Positions 1-5,622 of a stretch of 7,130 nucleotides of DNA are shown piece by piece. The notes beneath the pieces were generated by a model. It made no database searches. It worked only from the letters and a program-made list of their open reading frames with translations, and was not told the DNA's origin. The translations under genes were made by a program, and so were the position numbers. Within the stretch, counting starts at the first letter, position 1; each line of letters begins with the position of its first letter. This DNA is from Actinomycetes bacterium (GTDB taxonomy: Bacteria > Actinomycetota > Actinomycetes > Actinomycetales > Cellulomonadaceae): contig JAEZZV010000092.1 in assembly GCA_023418375.1 (NCBI GenBank), positions 1 through 7,130 of the forward strand. Reading direction: 5' to 3'.

Positions 1-275
1 CCGACGGACGAGCCGCCCCGGCGCGCGACCCACTCGGGAAAGGTGCGCGCGGTGCCTGAGGCAGCCCACCGGCCGTCCTCGGCGATCCGCGCCGCGAGCC
101 GTGCCCGCACCGCGCCGAGGCGGTCGCCGACTGCCCGCAGCGCGTCATGCGCGGCGGCGAGCTCGGTGACGTCAAGCCTCGACAGGTCCGCGTCGACGAG
201 CCCGCAGACGGCCTCGTCGAGCGCAGCAAGGAACGGCCGCAGGCCCATGCCCTGCTCCGCCGCCTCGCGAGTCAT
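1..275 (-). CDS. DUF222 / 13E12-repeat family protein, N-terminal part (probable HNH endonuclease-type), runs off the left edge
   Basis: Only the first 91 residues are in the window; the C-terminal part lies beyond position 1. The start is the ATG at 275-273, preceded by AAGGG seven bases upstream. A GTG two codons earlier sits too close to that site to be the likely start. The visible part is helical and rich in Ala, Leu and Arg: an acidic first helix (about residues 15-45), then a segment reading LGAVRARLAARIAEDGRW (about 53-70), then a TFPEWVARRGGSSV-like segment (78-91). The last two match what I recall of DUF222 N-terminal domains in actinobacterial proteins (13E12 repeat family). Those proteins usually end in an HNH nuclease motif, which cannot be checked here. 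Family members are multicopy in actinobacteria and some mycobacterial ones are SOS-regulated, which fits the operator directly upstream. Function is unknown; nuclease activity is inferred from the family only. Confidence 0.8.
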   Translation of the reverse strand, partial: MTREAAEQGMGLRPFLAALDEAVCGLVDADLSRLDVTELAAAHDALRAVGDRLGAVRARLAARIAEDGRWAASGTARTFPEWVARRGGSSV

Positions 276-286
276 CGTCACACCCT

Positions 287-302
287 TCGCACTGGTGTTC
301 GA
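287..302 (-). promoter_or_regulatory. LexA (SOS) box upstream of the DUF222 gene
   Basis: Minus strand reads TCGAAC-ACCA-GTGCGA. The established actinobacterial/mycobacterial LexA consensus is TCGAAC-N4-GTTCGA, so 11 of 12 half-site bases match, with one full half-site intact. The box lies 11 bases before the ATG, directly after the -10 hexamer, and overlaps the edge of the ribosome binding site. It therefore covers the predicted transcription start, a good place for a repressor. LexA binding is inferred from sequence. Confidence 0.75.
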
Positions 303-311
303 ATCCTAGCA
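303..311 (-). promoter_or_regulatory. Extended -10 promoter element for the DUF222 gene
   Basis: Minus strand reads TGC-TAGGAT, an extended -10 (TGN plus a TANNNT hexamer). It abuts the LexA box and would start transcription around position 296, giving a leader of about 20 bases that contains the AAGGG ribosome binding site. No convincing -35 hexamer is visible at 16-18 bases spacing, which is common for extended -10 promoters. The element shows that the DUF222 gene can be transcribed separately from the cytochrome biogenesis run upstream. Confidence 0.5.
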
Positions 312-356
312 CACCAGGACGAATCGGACATCGGTCGTGCACGAGAACCCGCGCCC

Positions 357-581
357 TCAGGGTCCGGCCGGCTCCCCGAGCTCGAGCTCCACGACGTACC
401 CGTGGAGCCGCTCACCCGCCGGCACGCTCGCGACACCCTCGACCCGCGCCAGGTCCACGAGCACCACCGACCCCGACTCGGGATACCGGCCCGACGCGTC
501 GCCCTCGCGTGCGGCGTACCGCCCGAACGCGGGCCGGAAGGCGACGACCACCCCCGTGCAGCTCGGCGGTTCCCCGCCCAC
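357..581 (-). CDS. Small hypothetical protein, 74 aa, downstream of ccsB
   Basis: I do not recognise the family. The frame starts at a GTG (581-579) with AGGAG nine bases upstream, and no earlier start codon is available in frame after the ccsB stop. Codon third positions are almost all G or C, as in the neighbouring real genes. The translation has a balanced composition, whereas the overlapping alternative frame is Arg/Ser-rich. The protein has no signal peptide or membrane segment. It shows two hydrophobic beta-like stretches, GVVVAF (about residues 10-15) and SVVLVDL (about 38-44), a conserved-looking GRYAAREGDASGRY segment between them (about 20-33), and a beta-like end GYVVELEL (about 61-68). 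It could be a small cytoplasmic beta-barrel. It lies 40 bp after ccsB on the same strand and is probably the last gene of that operon, but nothing links it to cytochrome maturation except position. Confidence 0.6.
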   Translation of the reverse strand: MGGEPPSCTGVVVAFRPAFGRYAAREGDASGRYPESGSVVLVDLARVEGVASVPAGERLHGYVVELELGEPAGP

Positions 582-590
582 GGCATGGCG

Positions 591-595
591 CTCCT
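591..595 (-). promoter_or_regulatory. Ribosome binding site of the 74-aa gene
   Basis: Minus strand AGGAG, nine bases before the GTG at 581. It supports the GTG start and the reality of the small gene. An ATG (586-584) in another frame is only four bases from it and would encode an Arg/Ser-rich frame that looks like a shadow. Confidence 0.5.
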
Positions 596-621
596 GGTGG
601 CGGTCGATGCGGGACGCGAGC

Positions 622-1623
622 TCACCCCTCGGCGTACGTGTGCTTCCCCTGGAAGAACAGGTTCACGCCCGTGAAGTTGAACAGGACCGCCGCGAACCCG
701 ATGATCACGAACCACGCCGCGCGGCGGCCGGACCAGCCCGCCGTCGTGCGCGCGTGCAGGTACGCCGCGTAGATCACCCAGACGACGAACGACCAGGTCT
801 CCTTGGGGTCCCAGCCCCAGTAGCGGCCCCACGAGTGCTCGGCCCAGACCGCGCCGGCCATGATCGTGAACGTCCACAGCACGAACCCGACGGCGGTGAT
901 GCGGAACGACAGCGCCTCGAGGTCACGGGCGGGCGGCAGCGCGTCGAGGAACCGCCAGCGCGGCCCACCCACGCGCACCGACCCGCTGTCGCGCGAGTCC
1001 TTGAGCAGCTGCAGCGCGCTCGCCGCGAACGACACCGTGAACAGCCCCGACGCGATCGTCGCGATCGACACGTGGATGACCAGCCAGTAGCTGTCGAGCA
1101 CGGGCTGCACCGGGTCGGCCGGCAGGTAGAACACCGCGATGGCGAGCCCGAGCGCCAGCACTGCGAGCCCCAGCACGATCGACCCGAGGAAACGCACGTC
1201 CCGCCACCGCTGCAGCGCCACGAACGTCCCGACGGCGACCAGCGTGCCCACCATCGTGAACTCGTACATGTTCGCCCACGGCACGCGCCCGGCCGCGATC
1301 CCGCGCAGCACCGCGGCAGCGAGGTGGAAGCCCAGCCCGAGCACGGTGACCGACATCGCGATCCCCGCCGCCCGACGGCGTCCCTCGCCTCCTGCGGCGC
1401 CGCTCGCCTCGGAGCCCGCGCCCCCGGCCCCGACGACGCCGCCCGCCTCCGCGCCCGAGCCCGCGTCCGTACCGCCGCCGACGGTCGCCAGCGCCCGCTC
1501 GCGCGCGGCGACGCCCCGCGCGTCGGCCAGCCGGGCGAGGTCGATCGCGAACGCGACGAACGCGACCGCGTACGCCGTCGCCGCGCCCCAGACGAGGGTG
1601 TCGCTCAGCTCACCGAGGCTCAT
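622..1623 (-). CDS. ccsB: Cytochrome c biogenesis protein CcsB (CcsA/ResC family), heme handling and ligation subunit
   Basis: A 333-residue multi-pass membrane protein with about eight hydrophobic segments. It is the heme-carrying half of the system II cytochrome c synthetase: with ResB it brings heme across the membrane and attaches it to CXXCH cysteines of apocytochromes. The signature is the tryptophan-rich segment WGRYWGWDPKETW (about residues 265-277). The family-typical VPWANMYEF (114-122) and SYWLVIHV (178-185) segments are also present. Histidines 100, 184 and 263 are candidates for the conserved heme-coordinating residues, though I assign them by position only. The ATG start is supported by GGAGGAG just upstream, lying inside the end of resB, and the gene overlaps resB by 14 bp. 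A Gly/Ala-rich stretch (about 48-81) between the first two membrane segments is low complexity and probably a flexible loop specific to this lineage. Confidence 0.95.
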   Translation of the reverse strand: MSLGELSDTLVWGAATAYAVAFVAFAIDLARLADARGVAARERALATVGGGTDAGSGAEAGGVVGAGGAGSEASGAAGGEGRRRAAGIAMSVTVLGLGFHLAAAVLRGIAAGRVPWANMYEFTMVGTLVAVGTFVALQRWRDVRFLGSIVLGLAVLALGLAIAVFYLPADPVQPVLDSYWLVIHVSIATIASGLFTVSFAASALQLLKDSRDSGSVRVGGPRWRFLDALPPARDLEALSFRITAVGFVLWTFTIMAGAVWAEHSWGRYWGWDPKETWSFVVWVIYAAYLHARTTAGWSGRRAAWFVIIGFAAVLFNFTGVNLFFQGKHTYAEG

Positions 1624-3379
1624 CGGCTCCTCCGTCGTCGTGAGGCCCCACGGCCTCGTCGCGCCCCATGTGCCCGGACCCGGCGCCGGCGTCCGCGGGG
1701 ACCTCCCCGAGGGCGCGCACGGCGTCGGTCACCCGCGCCAATTCTCCCGGCAAGCCTAGGTCGTCCCCCCGGGCCAATGCTGCGAAGGCCACCACTGTAC
1801 GTCCACCATGATCAGTTGCGCGCACCCAGATCCGCCGTCGCGGCGTGAACAGCGACACCGAGAGCCCGAGCAGCGCCGCGACCGCCGAGGCCAGCACCGC
1901 CCCGAGCGCCGGGTCGTGCCGCAGGTCCAGGGCCGCGAAACGCGGGAGGCCGTCCCACGTGAGCGTCCCCAGGCCGTCCGGCAGCTCGACCGTCTGCCCG
2001 GGCTCGACGACCACGGTCACCGGCATCCCGTCGTCGCCCGTGACCTGCTCCATGCGGGCGACGTCGAGCTCGTAGACGTTCTGCGGCACGCCCGTGTCCA
2101 GGCCGAGGTCGCCCCGCCACACGCTCAGCACCAGCAGCGGCGCGGTCGGGTCGGGGTGCACGGACGCCGCGCCCGCGTCCGTGACGACGGCCGTCGGGAG
2201 CAGGAAGCCCACGAGGCCGATCTGGTCGCCCGTCGAGACGTCCGGGGCCTTGATGACCCCGCGCGAGGTGTAGACGCCGTCCTGCGGCAGGAACGGCACC
2301 GCACCGGCGAACGCGATCTCGCCCGCGGCGTCGCGCACGGTCACCTCGGGCGCGTACCCGTTGCCCTGGAGGTAGACCTTCGCGCCGCCGACCTCCAGCG
2401 GGTCGTTCAGCCGGATGGTCTCCGGCCGGGGCTCGCCGAGCGCGCCGTCGGCCGGCTCGCGCACCGTGACGTCCGCCTGGAAGTCCCGGGGCTGCGTGTC
2501 GGCGGCGAACACCGCCTCGAACCGGTCGAGCGTGAGCGTGAACGGGACCAAGGACGTCGGGTCGAACCCCGACCCCGCGACGAACGTGTCGTAGTCCGTC
2601 ACCGCGTTCGCGAACCCGCGGCCCTCCACCACGATCGCCTGCCCGCGGTACTGGAACAGCTGCCCGACGGCGACCGAGACCAGCAGCCCCACCAGCGCCA
2701 GGTGGAACACGATGTTGCCCGTCTCGCGCAGGTACCCGCGCTCGGCGGACAGCGTGCGCGCGACGACGTCGCCACCCGCCCCATCGACCTGGCCCTGCGC
2801 GGACCCGCCGTCGCCCCTGCCACCGCCCGCCCGACGCTCGGTCGCGCCCACCACCCGGAACCTCGGCAACCGCGGCACGGGCCCGGCGAGCGCGCCCCGC
2901 GCGGCGGCGAGCGCGTCCTCCACGGAGGCTTCGACGACCACCTCGTCCCGCACCGCGAACCGCTCGAACCGGCGCGGCGCCCGCGGGGGCCGCGAGCGCG
3001 CCGCCCGGACGTGCACGGCGACGCGGGGCACGATGCAGCCGATCAGCGACGCGAAGAGCAGCAGGTACACGGCCGAGAACCACACCGACGCGAACACGTC
3101 GAAGAGGCCCAGCCGGTCCAGCCACCGCCCGAGGTCGGGGTTCTCCTCCAGGTACCGCGCGACGGCGGACGGGTCCTGCGGCCGCTGCGGAAGCACCGAC
3201 CCGGGGATCGCCACGACCGCCAGCAGCACCAGGAGCATGAGCGCCACGCGCATGCTCGTCAGCTGCCGCCAGGCCCACCGCGCCCACCCGACGGCCCCGA
3301 GCCGCGGCAGCCGTGCGCGCTCGCCCGGCTCGCCCGTCGGCGCGCTGGGTGACATCTCGTCGACGAGGTCCTGGGGCAT
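1610..3379 (-). CDS. resB: Cytochrome c biogenesis protein ResB (Ccs1 family)
   Basis: A 589-residue partner of CcsB in the system II heme ligation complex at the cytoplasmic membrane. Membrane segments appear at about residues 44-64, 97-118, 222-242 and 489-511, and the large region between the last two (about 243-488) would be the extracytoplasmic domain. The first segment carries the family-typical SMRVALMLLVLL...IPGSVLPQ pattern. The third reads ETGNIVFHLALVGLL, with His226 in the position of the conserved ResB histidine. The start is the ATG at 3379-3377, which overlaps the ccdA stop as TGATG; an alternative ATG at 3355 would remove eight residues. The open frame continues far upstream through ccdA in an Arg/Ala-rich shadow frame that is not part of the protein. 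A Gly-rich linker (about 185-203) lies in the loop between segments two and three. The acidic tail (about 573-589) overlaps the ccsB start region. Confidence 0.95.
   Translation of the reverse strand: MPQDLVDEMSPSAPTGEPGERARLPRLGAVGWARWAWRQLTSMRVALMLLVLLAVVAIPGSVLPQRPQDPSAVARYLEENPDLGRWLDRLGLFDVFASVWFSAVYLLLFASLIGCIVPRVAVHVRAARSRPPRAPRRFERFAVRDEVVVEASVEDALAAARGALAGPVPRLPRFRVVGATERRAGGGRGDGGSAQGQVDGAGGDVVARTLSAERGYLRETGNIVFHLALVGLLVSVAVGQLFQYRGQAIVVEGRGFANAVTDYDTFVAGSGFDPTSLVPFTLTLDRFEAVFAADTQPRDFQADVTVREPADGALGEPRPETIRLNDPLEVGGAKVYLQGNGYAPEVTVRDAAGEIAFAGAVPFLPQDGVYTSRGVIKAPDVSTGDQIGLVGFLLPTAVVTDAGAASVHPDPTAPLLVLSVWRGDLGLDTGVPQNVYELDVARMEQVTGDDGMPVTVVVEPGQTVELPDGLGTLTWDGLPRFAALDLRHDPALGAVLASAVAALLGLSVSLFTPRRRIWVRATDHGGRTVVAFAALARGDDLGLPGELARVTDAVRALGEVPADAGAGSGHMGRDEAVGPHDDGGADEPR
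1627..1633 (-). promoter_or_regulatory. Ribosome binding site of ccsB inside the resB coding end
   Basis: Minus strand GGAGGAG, three bases before the ccsB ATG. It encodes the Gly-Gly pair near the ResB C-terminus (residues 583-584), so ribosomes ending resB pass over the ccsB start site. This fixes the ccsB start and suggests translational coupling. Confidence 0.7.
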
Positions 3380-4200
3380 CACACCACCGTCTCGAAGCCG
3401 CCGATGACGCCCTGCAGGGCGCCCGTGAACCGTCCCCACAGGCCGGTGACCAGCGCGAGCCCGATCAGCACGAGGATCACGCCACCGGCCCGCATGATCG
3501 CCAGCCGGTGCCGGCGCAGGAACCCGAGCGCGCGCGTCGACCGCTCGAAGCCGAGCGCGAGCAGTCCGAACGGCAGCCCCAGCCCCACGCAGTACGCGAC
3601 CGACAGCACCGCACCGCGCACGGCCGAGCCCTCGTCGAGCGCGAGCGTGTACACCGCGACGAGGGTCGGCCCGATGCACGGCGTCCAGCCGAGCCCGAAC
3701 ACGAACCCGAGCACGGGCGCGCCCCACAGCCCGGCACGCGGCGCGAGCCGCAGCTTCGCCGTCCGCTGCGCGAACGGCACCCAGCCCACGAACACGAGCC
3801 CCATGACCACGACGACGACGCCGGCCACGCGCGTGAGCACGTCGCTCCAGTCGGACAGCACGCCGCCGAGCGACCCCGCGAGCACGCCGAACGCCACGAA
3901 CACCACCGCGAACCCCGCGACGAACAGCGCCACCCCCGCCAGCACCCGGCCGCGCGTCGCAGTCGCGGTCCGGCCCGGCGCCGCAGCCGCCGTCCCGCCC
4001 GAACCGCGCTCCGGCCCGGCCCCGGCCATGCCGGACACGTACCCGAGGTAGCCCGGCACGAGCGGCAGGACGCACGGCGACGCGAACGAGACCAGCCCGG
4101 CCAGCACCGCGAGCGGCACTGCGGCGAGCATCGACCCGTCGAGCACCGTCGCGGTGACGGAGTCGCCGATCGAGGCCCAGACCGCGGTGGCGGCCGTCAC
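3379..4200 (-). CDS. ccdA: Cytochrome c biogenesis protein CcdA (DsbD-type transmembrane thiol electron carrier)
   Basis: A 273-residue membrane protein that moves reducing equivalents from cytoplasmic thioredoxin to extracytoplasmic thioredoxin-like proteins. The two redox cysteines are visible in their family contexts: Cys43 in FASPCVLPLVPGYLGY and Cys175 in GWTPCIGPTL. About six hydrophobic segments follow the usual CcdA pattern (about 26-50, 87-112, 121-143, 161-182, 194-217 and 235-255). The start is a GTG at 4200 with GAGGGGG five bases upstream; a later ATG at residue 24 would cut into the leading part of the first segment. The loop between segments one and two (about 60-85) is Gly/Ala/Thr-rich and longer than I expect for compact CcdA proteins. 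The gene follows the TlpA-like gene by 10 bp and overlaps resB at TGATG. Its obvious partner is the upstream lipoprotein thioredoxin. Confidence 0.95.
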   Translation of the reverse strand: MTAATAVWASIGDSVTATVLDGSMLAAVPLAVLAGLVSFASPCVLPLVPGYLGYVSGMAGAGPERGSGGTAAAAPGRTATATRGRVLAGVALFVAGFAVVFVAFGVLAGSLGGVLSDWSDVLTRVAGVVVVVMGLVFVGWVPFAQRTAKLRLAPRAGLWGAPVLGFVFGLGWTPCIGPTLVAVYTLALDEGSAVRGAVLSVAYCVGLGLPFGLLALGFERSTRALGFLRRHRLAIMRAGGVILVLIGLALVTGLWGRFTGALQGVIGGFETVV

Positions 4201-4205
4201 CGGCG

Positions 4206-4212
4206 CCCCCTC
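4206..4212 (-). promoter_or_regulatory. Ribosome binding site that fixes the ccdA GTG start
   Basis: Minus strand GAGGGGG ends five bases before the GTG at 4200 and overlaps the stop codon of the TlpA-like gene (TGA, 4213-4211). It favours the GTG start over the downstream ATG. Confidence 0.6.
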
Positions 4213-4840
4213 ACCCGTCCCGCTCGGCCAGCAGGTCGTCGACCACGGCCCGCAGGGTGCTGGGGTCGATCACGCCGAGCACGCGCGCGGCGACCAGGCC
4301 GTCGGCGTCGAGCACGACGGTGGTCGGCACGGCCTGCACGGGGACGATGCCCTGCAGCGCCGCGATGGCCGAGCCGTCGGCGTCGTGCACCGAGGGGTAG
4401 GGGACCTCGAAGGTGCGCTCGAACGCCTGGGCGGCGCCGGCGTCGTCGGTCGAGTTGATGCCGAGCAGGTGCACGCCGGCGTCCGCGTACTCGCCGGCGA
4501 GCTCGACCAGGTCCGGGGCCTCGGCGCGGCAGGGCGGGCACGCGGCGTACCAGGTGTTGAGCACGACGACGTCGCCCCGCCAGTCCGCGACGTCGACCGC
4601 CTCCCCCGCGAAGTCGGTCCCGGCGATCTCGACGGGTCCCTCGCGGTCGGCGGCGTCCCAGGTCACCACCGAGCGGTCGCCGGAGACGTAGCCGGTCTGC
4701 TCGCCGTCCTCGTCCCAGCCGCCGGTGATCGTCGGCGAGCAGGCCGCGAGCGCGAGCGCGACCGCGCTGGAGAGTCCGGCGGCGACCGCCGTCCGCGCCG
4801 CACTCCGCATCGTCGGCTGCGCCGTGCGCCGTCGGGCCAT
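4211..4840 (-). CDS. TlpA/ResA-like thiol-disulfide reductase, predicted lipoprotein
   Basis: A 209-residue extracytoplasmic thioredoxin-fold protein. The N-terminus has a basic region (MARRR), a hydrophobic stretch (about 17-33) and a lipobox ending LAAC with Cys34, so it should be lipidated and anchored outside the membrane. The redox site is Cys101-Pro-Pro-Cys104 in NTWYAACPPCRAEAPDL, followed by the usual GINSTD strand (about 128-133) and a cis-proline context VPTTVVLD (Pro172). In system II this protein receives electrons from CcdA and keeps apocytochrome CXXCH cysteines reduced for heme attachment. I chose the ATG at 4840; a GTG at 4846 overlaps the phosphatase stop as GTGA and would add two residues. 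The open frame extends upstream through the phosphatase gene as an Arg/Ala-rich shadow. Assignment to TlpA/ResA is sure at family level; substrate specificity is inferred from the operon. Confidence 0.93.
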   Translation of the reverse strand: MARRRTAQPTMRSAARTAVAAGLSSAVALALAACSPTITGGWDEDGEQTGYVSGDRSVVTWDAADREGPVEIAGTDFAGEAVDVADWRGDVVVLNTWYAACPPCRAEAPDLVELAGEYADAGVHLLGINSTDDAGAAQAFERTFEVPYPSVHDADGSAIAALQGIVPVQAVPTTVVLDADGLVAARVLGVIDPSTLRAVVDDLLAERDG

Positions 4841-4842
4841 GG

Positions 4843-5511
4843 TCACGCCCCGGGGACGGTGCTCGCGCCGGGGAGCAGGGCGGATGCCGGCTCGGAGTAG
4901 TCGATCCCGACGAGGGTCTCCCCCTCGAAGCGCAGCGACGTGAGCGAGGCGAGGCTGCACTCGCGCTTGCGCGGGTCGTGCCACAGCCGCCGCCCCTCGA
5001 GCGCCGACCGCACGATCCAGATGGGCAGCTGGTGGCTCACGACGACGGCCTCGTGCCCCTCCGCGGCCCGACGCGCGGCGTGGATGCCGGCGAGCATCCG
5101 CGCGACCTGCTCGCGGTACGGCTCGCCCCACGACGGCCGGAACGGGTTCCACAGGAACCGCCAGTGCGCGGGCCGGCGCAGCGACCCGTCGCCGACGCCG
5201 AACGTCAGGCCCTCGAAGTGGTTGGTCGCCTCGAGGAAGCGCTCGTCGCTGCCGACCTCGAGCCCGAACTCGGCGGCGATCGGCGCGGCCGTCTCCTGCG
5301 CGCGCTGCAGCGGCGAGGCCACCACGTGCACGACGTCGCGGCGCTGCGCGCCGTCCCGCCCGCCCAGGTGCTCGGCGACGCGCTCGGCCATCAGGCGCCC
5401 GCGCTCGGAGAGCCGGAACCCGTCGAGGCGGCCGTAGAGCACGCCGGTCGGGTTGTGGACCTCGCCGTGGCGGAGCAGGTGGACAGTCGTCGAGGCGGGG
5501 GTGGCGACCAT
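4843..5511 (-). CDS. Histidine phosphatase family protein (phosphoglycerate mutase-like fold)
   Basis: A 222-residue cytoplasmic protein with no signal peptide. The catalytic motif LRHGE is at residues 13-17, so His15 is the phosphate-accepting residue. The second arginine is in SPLQRAQET (Arg70), and the second active-site histidine is in VVVSHQLP (His160). A glutamate near RFLEATNHFEG (about 91-101) is the likely general acid. The substrate cannot be told from sequence: the family includes phosphoglycerate mutases and many small-molecule or protein phosphatases. The ATG at 5511 is preceded by AAGGGA ten bases upstream, inside a small inverted repeat. A phosphatase of this family stands ahead of the TlpA-ccdA-resB-ccsB genes in many actinobacteria (in Mycobacterium tuberculosis, the Rv0525-Rv0529 region). 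The conserved linkage suggests a shared job, but none is established. It ends two bases before the next ATG. Confidence 0.93.
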   Translation of the reverse strand: MVATPASTTVHLLRHGEVHNPTGVLYGRLDGFRLSERGRLMAERVAEHLGGRDGAQRRDVVHVVASPLQRAQETAAPIAAEFGLEVGSDERFLEATNHFEGLTFGVGDGSLRRPAHWRFLWNPFRPSWGEPYREQVARMLAGIHAARRAAEGHEAVVVSHQLPIWIVRSALEGRRLWHDPRKRECSLASLTSLRFEGETLVGIDYSEPASALLPGASTVPGA

Positions 5512-5525
5512 GGGACCAGTGTCCC
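5512..5525 (-). repeat. Small inverted repeat over the phosphatase ribosome binding site
   Basis: The sequence GGGAC-CAGT-GTCCC forms a perfect 5-bp stem with a 4-base loop directly before the phosphatase ATG. One arm overlaps the AAGGGA ribosome binding site (5522-5527), so the hairpin could lower translation initiation. It is short and may be chance in GC-rich DNA. Confidence 0.35.
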
Positions 5526-5598
5526 TTACCGGACTGGGTGCCCGTGTGCCGCCCGGGCGTGCGGATCATGGCGGCTGGCGGCATGCCCAGTGGCGGCC

Positions 5599-5622
5599 CG
5601 CGATCACGGCACCGTGATCGCG
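5599..5622 (-). terminator. Perfect hairpin at the end of the Ig-repeat protein gene, possible terminator
   Basis: CGCGATCACGG and CCGTGATCGCG are 11-base arms separated by CA; as RNA it would fold with about 10 pairs and a 4-base loop. The TGA stop of the upstream gene lies in one arm. No U-rich run follows on the minus strand, so this is not a classical intrinsic terminator, but hairpins without a U tail are often proposed to end transcripts in high-GC actinobacteria. It separates the Ig-repeat gene from the cytochrome cluster. An operator role for the palindrome is an alternative. Confidence 0.5.

Noticed and set aside
293..316. GTTCGAATCC followed by ACACCA resembles a tRNA T-loop and 3' end
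   Set aside because: The flanking T-stem does not pair and no anticodon or D arm is found upstream; the bases are explained by the LexA box and the -10 element.
335..344. 10-base palindrome TCGTGCACGA between the 74-aa gene and the DUF222 gene
   Set aside because: It does not extend beyond 10 bases, has no unpaired loop for a terminator, and matches no operator I can name; likely chance.
278..877. Minus-strand frame overlapping the end of ccsB and the 74-aa gene
   Set aside because: Arg/Ser/Trp-rich translation in the region shared with better frames; no family features.
337..1848. Long plus-strand open frame of about 500 codons antisense to ccsB and the end of resB
   Set aside because: Translation is Arg/Pro/His-rich without domains, has no convincing ribosome binding site, and lies opposite clearly recognised membrane proteins; it is a high-GC shadow frame.
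1808..3352. Long plus-strand open frame antisense to resB
   Set aside because: Extremely Arg/His/Gln-rich translation, typical of the strand opposite GC-rich coding DNA.
3380..4075. N-terminal extension of ResB through ccdA, giving an 821-residue protein
   Set aside because: The extension is an Arg/Ala/Gly-rich shadow of ccdA, while ResB starts naturally at the TGATG overlap and its first membrane segment follows at the usual distance.
4841..5584. Extension of the thioredoxin lipoprotein into the phosphatase region
   Set aside because: The extra sequence is a shadow of the phosphatase gene and would bury the signal peptide and lipobox inside the protein.
5526..5598. Possible promoter for the phosphatase-cytochrome operon
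   Set aside because: Only weak -10-like strings (for example CATGAT on the minus strand) with no -35 partner; not strong enough to call, though a promoter is expected here or upstream.
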